Positions 1 to 9,390 are shown, numbered from the stretch's first letter. The stretch: DNA of 64,000 nucleotides from Pandoraea iniqua (GCF_902459685.1 NZ_CABPSF010000003.1:806001-870000); one strand, 5' to 3'. Numbers and translations are program-made. The notes: a model not told the origin generated them from the letters alone.

Positions 1-647
1 AGGCGGGCACCGTCGGCGGCGTGTTGCGCATCAGCGCGCCACGCGCGTTCGGACGGCGGCATCTCGCGGCGCTACTGGTGGCGTTTCGCGAGCGTCACCC
101 CGATCTGAAGGTACATCTGGAGTTGAGCGATCTGTGGGTCGATCTCGTCGCGCACGGCATTGACGTGGCCATTCGCGTGGGCACCCTGCCCGACTCCAGT
201 CTTGTGGCGCAGGAGCTTGCCCCGAACTACCGCGTGCTCGTTGCATCCCCCGAGTATCTGGCGCGGCGCGGTACACCGCGTGAAGTGGGTGATCTACAGC
301 AACACGACTGCATCCTGTTCGGCAATGCAGCGCATGGCGACTGGCGATTTGTGTGGGCGTCGGAAACGCTGCGCGTGCAGGTCCAGAACACCTATGTGGT
401 CGATGACGGCGACACGGCGCATGAACTCGCGCTGCACGGCGCCGGCATTGCGCAGAAATCGATCTGGGATGTAGGCGACGACATCAACGCCGGCCGGCTC
501 GTGCGCGTACTGCCTGCGCTGCCGATACCCGCGTCGCCCTTGCACGCGGTGTATCCGCACAGCCGTCATCTGGCGCCGCGCACCCGGGCGTTCGTCGACT
601 TCCTGCGTGATCGCCTGCGAGCGGCGTGGCGTTGGCCGCAGCATTGA
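1..647 (+). CDS. LysR-family transcriptional regulator, C-terminal part (5' end outside window)
   Basis: This is the effector-binding half of a LysR-type regulator. The reading frame is open from the first base and reads AGTVGGVLRISAP at its start, the usual linker into the LysR substrate domain, so the helix-turn-helix lies upstream of the window and the GTG at 21 is not the true start. Seen: the LRISAP strand, the GIDVAIRVG segment, and a C-terminal AVYPHSRHLAPRTRAFVDF block typical of the LysR subgroup that also includes the regulator at 23003. It converges with the TetR gene on the other strand, 58 bp away. The target is unknown because the upstream neighbour is not visible. Confidence 0.9.
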   Translation, partial: AGTVGGVLRISAPRAFGRRHLAALLVAFRERHPDLKVHLELSDLWVDLVAHGIDVAIRVGTLPDSSLVAQELAPNYRVLVASPEYLARRGTPREVGDLQQHDCILFGNAAHGDWRFVWASETLRVQVQNTYVVDDGDTAHELALHGAGIAQKSIWDVGDDINAGRLVRVLPALPIPASPLHAVYPHSRHLAPRTRAFVDFLRDRLRAAWRWPQH

Positions 648-705
648 CGCGGGCCGCCGCTCGCGCCCGCTCGTGCCCCCTCTCACGCGCTCTTCATGCA
701 ACCCT

Positions 706-1302
706 TCAAGCGCCCTTCCCTTGCCCCGTCAGCGCCTGACGTCCGGCCGCCAGCAACGCATCCGATAACACCGGATCCGCGCCCGCGACCGCCCGCGACA
801 ACACCAGCGTGCCGACCATCTGTGAGAAGCGCGCCATCGCGGCTTGTGCGGCGTCGTGCTCCGTCATTCCCTGCGCCAGACCGGCATCGGTCAGCTTGCC
901 AATGACATCGGCAAGCCCCTGTGCATAGCAGGCTTGCGCTTCGGGGCCGATACGAGGGGCATCGCCTGCGAACCCGGCCATCGCGCAACCACACACCACG
1001 TCGTCACGATGAGCGGGCGACAGATAGCGCTCGACGCGTTCGTCCGGCGACATCGCCGCTTGCAAGGCCACGTCGCCACCCGCCAGCACCCCGTCCGAGC
1101 CGTCCACCGCCCGCGCCAACACGGCAGCCACCAGCGCGTCCTTCGACTTGAAGTGGTTGTAGAACCCGCCTTGGGTGAAGCCCGCTTCCTTCATCAGCGC
1201 CGTCAGGCCGACCGCATCGACCCCGTGCTCGCGAAACAGCCGCTCGGCGGCGGCCACAATGGCTTCGCGGTTCTCCGCGGCCTTTTCTCTCGAAATTCCC
1301 AT
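706..1302 (-). CDS. TetR/AcrR-family transcriptional repressor
   Basis: 198 residues. The N-terminal helix-turn-helix is clear (REAIVAAAERLFREHG, then GLTALMKEAGFTQGGFYNHF) and is followed by an all-helical ligand domain with the sequence CGCAMAGFAGD, as seen in the YxaF/LmrA-like subgroup. The gene is divergent from a short-chain dehydrogenase, and the 243-bp gap contains two related partial palindromes, so repression of both itself and the dehydrogenase is the natural inference. The start is the ATG in MGISREKA. The ligand cannot be predicted. Confidence 0.93.
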   Translation of the reverse strand: MGISREKAAENREAIVAAAERLFREHGVDAVGLTALMKEAGFTQGGFYNHFKSKDALVAAVLARAVDGSDGVLAGGDVALQAAMSPDERVERYLSPAHRDDVVCGCAMAGFAGDAPRIGPEAQACYAQGLADVIGKLTDAGLAQGMTEHDAAQAAMARFSQMVGTLVLSRAVAGADPVLSDALLAAGRQALTGQGKGA

Positions 1303-1404
1303 ATTGGCTCCTGCGACACTCGCCCCGCGTCCAATCCGTTACCGTGGCGACACCGGATCGGCACACATCGCGTCAATCATCGCGTCAATCGACGCGATCG
1401 AAAA

Positions 1405-1428
1405 AGACAATGTCGATCACCATTGACA
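1405..1428. promoter_or_regulatory. candidate TetR operator 1
   Basis: A 24-bp imperfect palindrome with arms CAATG / CATTG around a GATC core. It matches its own reverse complement at 16 of 24 positions. Its right end includes TTGACA (1423-1428), a perfect -35 hexamer for the rightward dehydrogenase promoter. It shares its core and spacing with the site at 1462. Assignment to the TetR protein next door is inference. Confidence 0.5.
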
Positions 1429-1452
1429 AAGTGACGTACTGCTCGGCACAAT
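1423..1452 (+). promoter_or_regulatory. candidate sigma-70 promoter of the SDR gene
   Basis: TTGACA at 1423-1428 and CACAAT at 1447-1452 are separated by 18 bp. The -35 box lies in operator 1, and operator 2 lies just after the -10 box, a geometry suited to repression. Predicted by eye only. Confidence 0.4.
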
Positions 1453-1461
1453 GCCCCTCAA

Positions 1462-1485
1462 TGACGATGGCGATCACAATTGTCA
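1462..1485. promoter_or_regulatory. candidate TetR operator 2
   Basis: A 24-bp imperfect palindrome with ends TGAC / GTCA and a central GATC. 18 of 24 positions are symmetrical. It aligns base for base with the site at 1405 (shared CGATCAC followed by ATTG). The two centres are 57 bp apart. Confidence 0.5.
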
Positions 1486-1545
1486 TGAAGTATAGCTGAA
1501 GCCATGCCGCACTGCGCGGCCTACATACTCCGCTGGAGCGCTGCA

Positions 1546-2265
1546 ATGAACATCAAAGATGCTGTCGTATTTGTGACCGGTGCCAACCGGGGTCTGGGGC
1601 TGGAATTTGCCAAACAGGCCCTCGCTCGTGGGGCGAAGAAGGTGTACGCCGGGTCGCGCGATCCGGCCAACGTCACGCTGCCGGGCGTGATTCCCGTCAA
1701 GCTCGACGTGACCAACCCCGAGGAAGTCGCCGCCGCTGCACAACTGGCGGGCGACGTCACGCTGCTGATCAACAACGCGGGCATTGCGCGCGTGACCGAA
1801 GGGTTGACGCGCCCCGGTGCCGACAAACTGCTGCGCGACACGCTGGAAACCAACGTCTTCGGCATTCTCTCGACGACGCAGGCGTTCGCCGATACCCTCG
1901 GGCGCAACGGCGGCGGTGCGATTCTCAACGTGCTGTCCATCGTGAGCTGGATCAGCTCGAGCGTCATTCCCGAATATGCGATTTCGAAGGCGGCCGCGTG
2001 GTCGCTCACCAACGGCACGCGTCTGGCACTGCGCGCCCAGAACACGCAGGTCGTCGGGCTGCATGCGGGCTTCATCGATACCGATCTGACGCGCGGCTTC
2101 GAGGCCGAAAAACTCTCCCCGGCCGAAGTGGTCCGTCAGGCTTACGACGCCATCGAAGCGGGTGAAGAAGAAGTCAGCGTCGACGACCGCACGCGTGAAG
2201 TGAAGCAGGCACTCTCGCAGGGCGTCTACCTGATCGACCCGGCGTCGCAAGCGAATCAGGAATAA
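1546..2265 (+). CDS. SDR-family NAD(P)-dependent oxidoreductase
   Basis: 239 residues, classical short-chain dehydrogenase/reductase. The cofactor motif TGANRGLGLEF starts near residue 11, NNAG follows the fourth strand, and the catalytic YxxxK is YAISK (Tyr144, Lys148) with the serine-rich SWISSS before it. The ATG at 1546 (MNIKDAVVF) is preferred over an in-frame ATG at 1504 because the SDR fold begins right after it. It is divergent from a TetR repressor and is probably controlled by it through the two operators between them. The substrate is unknown; many SDRs in this setting reduce small aldehydes or ketones. Confidence 0.92.
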   Translation: MNIKDAVVFVTGANRGLGLEFAKQALARGAKKVYAGSRDPANVTLPGVIPVKLDVTNPEEVAAAAQLAGDVTLLINNAGIARVTEGLTRPGADKLLRDTLETNVFGILSTTQAFADTLGRNGGGAILNVLSIVSWISSSVIPEYAISKAAAWSLTNGTRLALRAQNTQVVGLHAGFIDTDLTRGFEAEKLSPAEVVRQAYDAIEAGEEEVSVDDRTREVKQALSQGVYLIDPASQANQE

Positions 2266-2289
2266 CGCCGGACGGCGGACGCGCCAATG

Positions 2290-2332
2290 AAAAAACGCCG
2301 TGCCCCGGTTAGCCGGGGTCACGGCGTTTTTT
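2290..2332. terminator. bidirectional intrinsic terminator
   Basis: A long hairpin: A-rich run, ACGCCGTGxCCCCGG stem, TTAG loop, complementary CCGGGGTCACGGCGT and a run of six T. The A-run on the left makes it work in both directions, serving the SDR gene (+) and rdgC (-). Confidence 0.85.
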
Positions 2333-2388
2333 ATGCCTTGTTTCTTATGCCTTTTCAGACATCAGGCAGCGTCAAACCAACTCACGAC

Positions 2389-3297
2389 TCACGCCGCCTT
2401 ATCCATCTCACGTTCACCGCCCACGGCTTCGATCAGATCGTCGAGCAGTTTCGCAAGCTCGCCGGTCATCAGCGCCACATCGGCGTCGAACTTCTCGGCT
2501 TCCCCTTCGGCCGTCGGATCGGCGGCGTCTTTGATGATGTCGAGCGGCGTCACGCGCTTGATCGCGAACGCATCGGTGAGCACGAACGAGATGCGGTCGT
2601 TCCACGTCATCGCCAGCTTCGTGCAACGCTTGCCGGCTTCGATGTGCTGACGCACGTCGGCACCGTCGAGCGGGTGACGCACGTAGCGCACGGCCGCCTT
2701 CTCATCCGTATTCGAGCGCAGCTCAACGTCCTGATCGACGGTGAAGCCGCCCGGCGCTTCATTGCCGGCCAGCCACGAGGTCATCACCGCCACCGGGGCT
2801 TCGTTGAGTTCCACGTTCTCGAGCGTAATGTCGAGCGTCTTGAGCAGCAGGCTGCGCACTTCATCGGCCTTGGCGGGCGACGCGGCGTCGATCACGAGCC
2901 AGCGGTTGATCGGATCGATCCACACGCGCGTGTCGCGGCGAATGCCGAACGCACGCGGCAGCAGTTCGTCGGTGACCTGCTCCTTGAGCTCTTTCATCTG
3001 CTTGCGGCCCGGCTTGAAGCCTTGCTGCTCTTCGAGCTCGACGGCCTTGGCGCGCGTGACCTGATTGACGACGGTCGACGGCAGCAGTTTCTTCTCGGCG
3101 CGATAGGCCAGCAGAAACTGACGATTGATGCTGTGAACGAGCTCGCCGCCTTCACGCGGCGGGGCCCAGCCCTGCACTTGCATTTCGAGGCTGCCGCCCT
3201 CGCGGAACGCGTGCTTCTCGAGCGCGTCTTCCATTTGCGCGACGCTCATGGACCAACCGGCAGGAATTCGGTGCAACTGAAGATTCTTGAACCACAT
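2389..3297 (-). CDS. rdgC: recombination-associated protein RdgC
   Basis: 302 residues, the usual family length (about 303 in E. coli). The start is chosen at MWFKNLQ, the conserved RdgC N-terminus; in-frame ATGs five and seven codons upstream are less typical. RdgC is a ring-shaped DNA-binding protein of the nucleoid that modulates RecA-dependent recombination. Conserved blocks seen include [30 protein letters not shown] and LLPRAFG. It ends close to the shared terminator at 2290. It has no obvious functional link to the cyanophycin genes upstream. Confidence 0.95.
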   Translation of the reverse strand: MWFKNLQLHRIPAGWSMSVAQMEDALEKHAFREGGSLEMQVQGWAPPREGGELVHSINRQFLLAYRAEKKLLPSTVVNQVTRAKAVELEEQQGFKPGRKQMKELKEQVTDELLPRAFGIRRDTRVWIDPINRWLVIDAASPAKADEVRSLLLKTLDITLENVELNEAPVAVMTSWLAGNEAPGGFTVDQDVELRSNTDEKAAVRYVRHPLDGADVRQHIEAGKRCTKLAMTWNDRISFVLTDAFAIKRVTPLDIIKDAADPTAEGEAEKFDADVALMTGELAKLLDDLIEAVGGEREMDKAA

Positions 3298-3369
3298 CGG
3301 CATCACCGCAAAAAGCAAAAGCGCGATTTTACCAGTGACGCGATGGGCGGCGCGACCGATCTTCGAAAA

Positions 3370-3837
3370 TCAAAGGAATCGGTCGAGAATTTTCCGGCTC
3401 GGCTTGTCGAGATTGCCCGAATCGCGAATCAGAAAGTGAATGCCGTGGCTGTCCGTAATGAGCAGCGTCTGGCCGCCGAGACGGCGAATGTCTTCTTCGC
3501 CGCGCAGCACGAACGACGCTTCGCCGCGATTCGTCTCCACGGTCCACGTGCTCGGCGTGGCAAACGTGGACACGCCCTTGATGCGATGCACTTCCGGCAT
3601 GAATTCGCGCGTGGCGAGTTCTTCGCGCACCAGCGTCTGCATGCTCACCGGCAGCACGTCGAGCGAGTCGAGCCAGACGAGCTCGCGCCCTTCCGTGCTC
3701 ACCAGCGCCAGCCCGTCGTCGGGGGCGGCAATCGGAAACGCGCGCACGGGCACCACGCCTTCGTGCGCGACACCGCCGGCATCCGTCAGCACCAACCGGC
3801 CAAACGCATTACGCGACAGGGTGAAATCGATCTGCAT
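3370..3837 (-). CDS. DUF1854 family protein associated with cyanophycin metabolism
   Basis: 155 residues, no signal peptide and no membrane segment. It matches the DUF1854 family, small proteins found beside cyanophycin synthetase genes in betaproteobacteria. Visible blocks include GVVPVRAFPIAAPDDGLALVS near the N-terminus and RIKGVSTFATPSTWTVETNRG in the middle. It lies 17 bp downstream of the ABC transporter gene on the same strand, so the two are probably one operon. Its molecular role is not known; a soluble partner of the transporter is a reasonable inference. Confidence 0.82.
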   Translation of the reverse strand: MQIDFTLSRNAFGRLVLTDAGGVAHEGVVPVRAFPIAAPDDGLALVSTEGRELVWLDSLDVLPVSMQTLVREELATREFMPEVHRIKGVSTFATPSTWTVETNRGEASFVLRGEEDIRRLGGQTLLITDSHGIHFLIRDSGNLDKPSRKILDRFL

Positions 3838-3854
3838 GTCTATCCTCGCGTCGA

Positions 3855-6284
3855 TCAGTTGGCCGAAAGCGGCTGTGCCGGCGCGGCCGTCACGGCGGCA
3901 ATGGCGGCGGCGGCTTCGGCGGTGTCGACGGCATCGTCGATATCCGTATCGACGTTACGTTGCTGCGCCTGATACAGCTTGTAGTAAGCGCCTTCGCGGG
4001 CAATCAGTTCGTCGTGGTTGCCTACTTCGACGATCTTGCCGCGATCGAGCACCACGAGGCGGTCGGCCTTGCGCAGCGTCGAGAGACGGTGCGCAATCGC
4101 AATCGTCGTGCGGCCTTGCACGAGGTTGTCGAGCGCCTTCTGAATTTCCTTCTCGGTGGCCGTATCGACCGACGAGGTGGCCTCATCGAGAATCAGGATG
4201 CGCGGGTCGATCAGCAACGCGCGGGCAATCGAAATACGCTGACGCTCGCCACCCGACAGTGCCTGCCCGCGCTCGCCGACGAGCGAGTCGTACCCATGCG
4301 GCAGACGCAGAATGAACTCATGCGCATGCGCGGCACGGGCGGCGGCAACCACCTCGGCACGCGTGGCGTTCGGCTTGCCGTAGGCGATGTTGTCGGCAAT
4401 GGTGCCGAAGAACAGGAACGGCTCCTGCAACACCAGCCCCACATTGCGGCGGAACTCCGAGACTGGCAGCGCACGAATATCCACACCGTCGATCTGGATC
4501 GAGCCTTCGGCCACATCGTAGAAGCGGCAGATCAGGTTCACGAGCGTGCTCTTGCCCGACCCGCTGTGTCCCACCAGACCGATCATCTCGCCCGGCGCAA
4601 TGCGCAGGTCCATGCCGCGAATCACCGAGCGGTTGCCGTAGCGGAAACCGATGTCGCGCAGGTCGATGGCGCCCTTCACTTCTTTCAGGTGCACCGGGTT
4701 GACCGGCTCCGGCACGTTCGACACGTGATCGAGCACGTCGAAGATGCGCTTGGCACCGGCGGCGGCTTTCTGCGTGACCGACACAATGCGGCTCATCGAA
4801 TCGAGACGCGTATAGAAACGGCTGATGTAGGTGAGGAACGCGGCGAGCACCCCGACCGTGATCTCGTGCTTCGAGATCTGCCAGATGCCGAAGATCCACA
4901 CCACCAGCAGGCCGACTTCGGTCAGGAACGTGACCGTCGGCGAGAACAGCGACCACACACGGTTCACGCGGTCGTTGACGACGAGGTTATGGCGGTTGGC
5001 TTCCTTAAAGCGCGCGACTTCGCGGTTTTCCTGCGCGAAGGCCTTGACCACGCGAATGCCCGGAATCGTGTCGGCCAGCACGTTGGTGATTTCTGCCCAG
5101 ATCCGGTCGACCTTCTCGAAGCCGTGACGCAGACGGTCGCGCACCAGATGGATCAGCCATGCAATAAACGGCAGCGGCACGAGCGTGACCACCGCCAGCC
5201 ACGGGTTGATCGACACGAGAATGACCGCCGTCATGACGATCATCAGCACGTCGGTGGCGAAGTCGAGCAGGTGCAGCGACAAAAACACGCAGATGCGGTC
5301 ACTTTCCGAACCGATGCGCGCCATCAGATCGCCCGTGCGCTTGCCGCCGAAGTACTCCAGCGACAGACGCAACAAGTGGGAATACGTCTCCGTGCGCAGG
5401 TCGGCGCCGATGCGCTCCGAGACCTTGGCAAGCAGATAAGTCCGCGCCCAGCCCAGCAGCCACGCCACGAGGCCCGCACCGAGCAGCCCCGACAAATACA
5501 TTCCCACCAGATGGTAATCAATCGGCTGACCGTTCTGGAACGGGATCAGCACGTTGTCCATGAGCGGCATCGTCAGATACGGCGGGATCAACGTGGCGCC
5601 GGTGCCGCACAGCGTGAGCAGGAAACCCGCGAGCAACTGAAAGCGGTACGGCCGGGCAAAGCGCCACAGGCGCAGCAATGCCCATGTCGACGGTGGGGCT
5701 TCCGTTTCCGGGTTGCACTGCGGGCACTCGTCAACACCTGCCGGCAACTCGGCCTGACAGATCGGGCATGTGCCGACTTCCACCACCTCGTCGGCCAGCA
5801 CCCGCCCGGCCGCAGCCGCCACGGCGATATCGCGCATGCGCACCACGGTGTCCATCAGCTGCAACGCGGCCGGGTTATGACCCAGCGTGTAGCGCCAGCT
5901 CGCCAGCTTCTGGCGGGCGTCGCACAACTCCAGCGACCCCACGCCCGCATGATCGGTATGCGTGAGCGCCAGATCCTCGCGGTACGGCCACGACTGCCAG
6001 CCCCCGGCATGGGCCGAGGCACCGCCGGCCGTCGCTTCGCGCGCCAGAATCCGGCGATCGGTCGCCACGACGACGCCCCGCGCAAAGTGCAGATGCGCGT
6101 CGAGATCGACCGTCAGCCAGGCGAGGACGGATTCTCCATCGGCCAGCTGGGCGGCGGCGTCCGGGTACCAGGACTCGGCGGTGGCATTGCGAACACCGGA
6201 AAACGGAGCAGACGAGGTGGTAGCGGCGGAAGACGGGCCACTGTCGGATGAAGCGGTGGGACTGGCGGCGGAGGTGTCGGTCAT
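3855..6284 (-). CDS. ABC transporter (fused TMD-NBD) with added N-terminal domain, cyanophycin-associated
   Basis: 809 residues. An N-terminal domain of about 200 residues, unusual for ABC exporters, contains VVVATDRRILAREATA and a zinc-ribbon-like pair of CxxC motifs (Cys173/176, Cys187/190). Six membrane helices follow (about 205-510) and then a full nucleotide-binding domain with Walker A GHSGSGKST near 569, signature LSGGERQR near 675, Walker B ILILDEATS and switch His IAHRLS. This is type-I half-exporter architecture (MsbA-like), presumably a homodimer. It is divergent from the two cyanophycin synthetase genes and heads the unit with the DUF1854 gene. The substrate is unproven. A TTG 14 codons upstream is an alternative start. 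Confidence 0.9.
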   Translation of the reverse strand: MTDTSAASPTASSDSGPSSAATTSSAPFSGVRNATAESWYPDAAAQLADGESVLAWLTVDLDAHLHFARGVVVATDRRILAREATAGGASAHAGGWQSWPYREDLALTHTDHAGVGSLELCDARQKLASWRYTLGHNPAALQLMDTVVRMRDIAVAAAAGRVLADEVVEVGTCPICQAELPAGVDECPQCNPETEAPPSTWALLRLWRFARPYRFQLLAGFLLTLCGTGATLIPPYLTMPLMDNVLIPFQNGQPIDYHLVGMYLSGLLGAGLVAWLLGWARTYLLAKVSERIGADLRTETYSHLLRLSLEYFGGKRTGDLMARIGSESDRICVFLSLHLLDFATDVLMIVMTAVILVSINPWLAVVTLVPLPFIAWLIHLVRDRLRHGFEKVDRIWAEITNVLADTIPGIRVVKAFAQENREVARFKEANRHNLVVNDRVNRVWSLFSPTVTFLTEVGLLVVWIFGIWQISKHEITVGVLAAFLTYISRFYTRLDSMSRIVSVTQKAAAGAKRIFDVLDHVSNVPEPVNPVHLKEVKGAIDLRDIGFRYGNRSVIRGMDLRIAPGEMIGLVGHSGSGKSTLVNLICRFYDVAEGSIQIDGVDIRALPVSEFRRNVGLVLQEPFLFFGTIADNIAYGKPNATRAEVVAAARAAHAHEFILRLPHGYDSLVGERGQALSGGERQRISIARALLIDPRILILDEATSSVDTATEKEIQKALDNLVQGRTTIAIAHRLSTLRKADRLVVLDRGKIVEVGNHDELIAREGAYYKLYQAQQRNVDTDIDDAVDTAEAAAAIAAVTAAPAQPLSAN

Positions 6285-6430
6285 TGCTGCGGCGAGCGTG
6301 TCCTCAAGGGGCGGACATCGGTGCAAACGGAGAGAAATCGACGCGGACTTTCCCTGTCAGCCCGCGAATTTGCCGCAAGTATAACCACAGCGACGCCTTT
6401 TGCGGCGGGGAGTTCCCCGATGACACACCG

Positions 6431-6495
6431 CAACATTGAAATATTGTTGCGCCGGTCAACCGTTTCCGCGATCTCACGTTAAGTAACCAGTTAAC
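6431..6495. promoter_or_regulatory. divergent control region of the cyanophycin island
   Basis: The roughly 295-bp gap between the ABC transporter and cphA' holds the only AT-rich stretch nearby. It contains CAACA(N9)TGTTG at 6431-6449 and GTTAA(N8)TTAAC at 6478-6495, two inverted repeats that could be operators or promoter elements. No regulator gene is adjacent. Low certainty. Confidence 0.3.
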
Positions 6496-6579
6496 TGTAC
6501 AAGCGCGACCGGCTGTGCCGCCCGAAATCGGCCTCGCCGGCTTCACCGAATCCAGCCTTGACGCGTGAATTAGCCTTAG

Positions 6580-9234
6580 ATGAAAAAGAAAGACATTGAG
6601 ATTTTCGATGTCCTGTCGCTGCGCGGCCCGAATATGTGGACATATCGGCCGGTGCTTGAGGCATGGGTCGATATCGGCGAACTCGAGGAGTTCCCGTCCA
6701 ACAAGATCCCGGGGTTCCCCGAGCGGCTGTCCGAGTGGCTGCCGACCCTCATCGAGCATCGTTGCAGCATCGGCGAGCGCGGCGGCTTCCTTCAGCGCCT
6801 GCGCGAAGGCACGTGGCCCGGCCACATCCTCGAACACGTCACCCTCGAATTGCAGAACCTCGCCGGCATGCCCGGCGGCTTCGGCAAGGCCCGTGAAACC
6901 CCGATCAGCGGTGTTTACAAGGTGATCGTGCGCGCCTGGCACGAAGACGTGACCCGCGCCGCGCTGTTCGCCGCCCGCGATCTGGTCATGGCCGCCATCG
7001 AAAACCGCCCGTACGACGTCGAAGCCGCCGTCGAAATGCTGCGGGGTCTGGTCGACAAGCACTGTCTGGGACCGAGCACCGCCTGCATCGTCGATGCCGC
7101 CGACGACCGCGACATCCCGCATCTGCGTCTGTCCGACGGCAATCTGGTGCAGCTGGGTTACGGCGCCGCCGCCCGCCGCATCTGGACCGCCGAGACCGAC
7201 CGCACCCCCGCCATCGCCGAAAGCATCTCGCGCGACAAGGACCTGACCAAGCAATTGCTCGAATCGTGCGGCGTGCCCGTACCGGAAGGCCGTCTGGTCG
7301 AGAGCGCCGACGACGCGTGGGAAGCCGCTGAAGACATCGGCCTGCCGGTCGTGGTCAAGCCGTACGACGGCAACCATGGCCGCGGCGTGTTCATCAATCT
7401 CACCACGCGAGACGAAGTCACCACGGCGTTCGACGTCGCCCTCGAAGAAGGCAACGGCGTGATCGTCGAGCGCTTCGTGCAAGGGCTGGAGCACCGCCTG
7501 CTGGTGGTCGGCGGCCGTGTGGTGGCTGCCGCCATGGGCGAAATGGCCTCGGTGGTCGGCGACGGCAAACACACCGTCTCGGAACTCATCGAGCTGCAAA
7601 TCAATAGCGACCCGCGTCGTGGCAGCGCTGAAGACCAGCCGCTCAACCGCGTGCGTATCGACTCGTCGGCCCGGCTGGAACTCAAGCGTCAGGGCTTCGA
7701 CGCCGATTCGGTACCGCCCGAAGGCAAGAACGTCCTGATCCAGCGCAACGGCAACGTGGCGTTCGACGTCACCGACCGTGTGCACCCGAGCGTGGCCGCC
7801 CACGCGTCGCTGGCTGCGCGCATCGTCGGGCTGGACATCGCCGGCGTCGATCTCGTGGCGGAAGATATCTCCCGCCCGCTCGCCGACCAACGCGGCGCCA
7901 TCGTGGAAGTCAACGCCGGCCCCGGCCTGCTGATGCACCTGAAGCCGGCCTCGGGCGAAGCCCGTCCGGTCGGCCGTGCCATCGTCGACCACCTGTTCCC
8001 GCAAGGCGACGCCGGCCGTATTCCGGTCGTCGGCATCACCGGCACCAACGGCAAGACCGTGGTCGGCCGCCTGCTCACGCATCTGCTGCAACTGGCCGGT
8101 GAGCACACCGGTCTGGCATGCAGCGACGGCCTGTTCCTCGACAAGCGCCTCGTGCAAAGCGGCGACCGCGCCAACTGGGACGCCGCCCATCGCGTACTCA
8201 TGAACGCCAGCGTCACCGCTGCCGTGTTCGAAAACGACAGCGGCGCGATCCTCTCCGAAGGCCTCGCCTACGACCGCTGCCAAGTCGGCATCGTCACCAA
8301 CATCGACCGCCCCGACCATCTGGGCCAGTACTTTGTCGAAGACGTCGACCGCATGTACAACGTGCTGCGCACACAAATCGACGTGGTGCTGCCGGAAGGC
8401 GTCGCCGTGCTCAACGCGCGTGACCCGCTCGTGGTCGAAATGGCCGAGCTGTGCGACGGTGACGTGATCTTCTTCGGTCTGGACGAGCAACTGCCGGCCA
8501 TCGTGGCGCATCGCGCCGCAGGCAAGCGCGTGGTGTTCGTGCGTGACGGGCGCGTCGTGCTCGCCACCGGCGCTGAAGAAACCGTCGTGGCCGCCACCGC
8601 CGACATGCCGCTGACCTATGCGGGCCGCGTCGGCTTCCAGATTGAAAACGTGCTGGCGGCCGTAGCTGCCGCATGGTCTATGGGCGTGAAGCTCGACATC
8701 CTGCGCGCCGGCGTGACGACGTTCGACGTCGGTCAGGTCGATGCCCCGGGCCGCTTCACCGTGTTCGAAAAGCAAGGCGCGACTGTGGTCGTCGACGACG
8801 CGCACAACGCCCCGGCGCTGACCGCACTGGCGGCTGCGCTGGCGACGTTGCCGGCCGAGCGCCGCATTGCCGTCTACGGCCCGGGCCTCGACCGTATGGA
8901 CGAAGACCTGCAAGCCGAAGGCAAGCTGCTGGCCCAGACGTTCGACCGCGTGGTGCTGTGCGACGACCTGAGCGTGTCGCGCAAGCGCGCGTTGCCCGAG
9001 TCGCGTGCGCAACTGCGCGCGGGTATCGACGCAGGCATCGACGCCGGTATCGCCGCAGGCAAGAAGGTGCAAGTGGTAGATGCCGGTGAGCGCCGCAGCG
9101 CCGCCGAGGAAGCCCTTGCGCAACTCGTGCCGGGCGACGTGCTGGTGCTGCAAGCCGATGAAGGCGGCGCAGCGGCCATGCTCGACCTCGTGCACTTGTG
9201 GATGGGTCAGCCGATCCGTGCGCTGGCAGCCTGA
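6580..9234 (+). CDS. cphA': cyanophycin synthetase-like protein CphA' (divergent paralogue)
   Basis: 884 residues with all three CphA domains: an N-domain (LSLRGPNMWTYRPVLEAW), an ATP-grasp domain (VVKPYDGNHGRGVF near 260, EVNAGPGLLMHLKP near 445) and a Mur-ligase-like domain with P-loop GTNGKT at 488-493. CphA adds Asp and Arg alternately to build the storage polymer cyanophycin in the cytoplasm. It differs from the downstream CphA in the Mur domain: the threonines after the P-loop are valines, and the usual D-x-x-HNP segment reads DDAHNAPAL. It is the first of two tandem paralogues, an arrangement known in Cupriavidus and Burkholderia. The exact division of labour is unknown. Confidence 0.93.
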   Translation: MKKKDIEIFDVLSLRGPNMWTYRPVLEAWVDIGELEEFPSNKIPGFPERLSEWLPTLIEHRCSIGERGGFLQRLREGTWPGHILEHVTLELQNLAGMPGGFGKARETPISGVYKVIVRAWHEDVTRAALFAARDLVMAAIENRPYDVEAAVEMLRGLVDKHCLGPSTACIVDAADDRDIPHLRLSDGNLVQLGYGAAARRIWTAETDRTPAIAESISRDKDLTKQLLESCGVPVPEGRLVESADDAWEAAEDIGLPVVVKPYDGNHGRGVFINLTTRDEVTTAFDVALEEGNGVIVERFVQGLEHRLLVVGGRVVAAAMGEMASVVGDGKHTVSELIELQINSDPRRGSAEDQPLNRVRIDSSARLELKRQGFDADSVPPEGKNVLIQRNGNVAFDVTDRVHPSVAAHASLAARIVGLDIAGVDLVAEDISRPLADQRGAIVEVNAGPGLLMHLKPASGEARPVGRAIVDHLFPQGDAGRIPVVGITGTNGKTVVGRLLTHLLQLAGEHTGLACSDGLFLDKRLVQSGDRANWDAAHRVLMNASVTAAVFENDSGAILSEGLAYDRCQVGIVTNIDRPDHLGQYFVEDVDRMYNVLRTQIDVVLPEGVAVLNARDPLVVEMAELCDGDVIFFGLDEQLPAIVAHRAAGKRVVFVRDGRVVLATGAEETVVAATADMPLTYAGRVGFQIENVLAAVAAAWSMGVKLDILRAGVTTFDVGQVDAPGRFTVFEKQGATVVVDDAHNAPALTALAAALATLPAERRIAVYGPGLDRMDEDLQAEGKLLAQTFDRVVLCDDLSVSRKRALPESRAQLRAGIDAGIDAGIAAGKKVQVVDAGERRSAAEEALAQLVPGDVLVLQADEGGAAAMLDLVHLWMGQPIRALAA

Positions 9235-9255
9235 TCGCCAAAAAGCATTGAAGAC

Positions 9256-9286
9256 AGGCGGCGTTCGGGGAAGTCAAACGTCGCCT
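9256..9286 (+). other. possible hairpin between the two synthetase genes
   Basis: AGGCGGCGTT and AACGTCGCCT pair at 9 of 10 positions around an 11-nt loop. No T-run follows, so it is more likely an mRNA processing or attenuation element than a terminator. A perfect 12-bp palindrome ATCTATATAGAT follows at 9288-9299. Both lie in the 156-bp spacer between cphA' and cphA. Confidence 0.3.
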
Positions 9287-9390
9287 GATCTATATAGATA
9301 GCTATCGAATACCCAAGCCACAGTCGTTTTTCTCGCAAACCACCAGCCATACAGGGACGCGAAGTGGACAGACAGGGATTGCAATTTATG

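Noticed and set aside
2287..3972. 561-codon forward frame over rdgC and the DUF1854 gene
   Set aside because: It starts inside the terminator hairpin and is antisense to two supported genes.
3960..6251. 763-codon forward frame over the ABC transporter
   Set aside because: Antisense to an exporter with all ABC motifs intact; the product has no recognisable domain.
6304..9195. 963-codon reverse frame over cphA'
   Set aside because: Opposite to a clear cyanophycin synthetase; composition (His, Val, Arg-rich) and lack of motifs mark it as a shadow.
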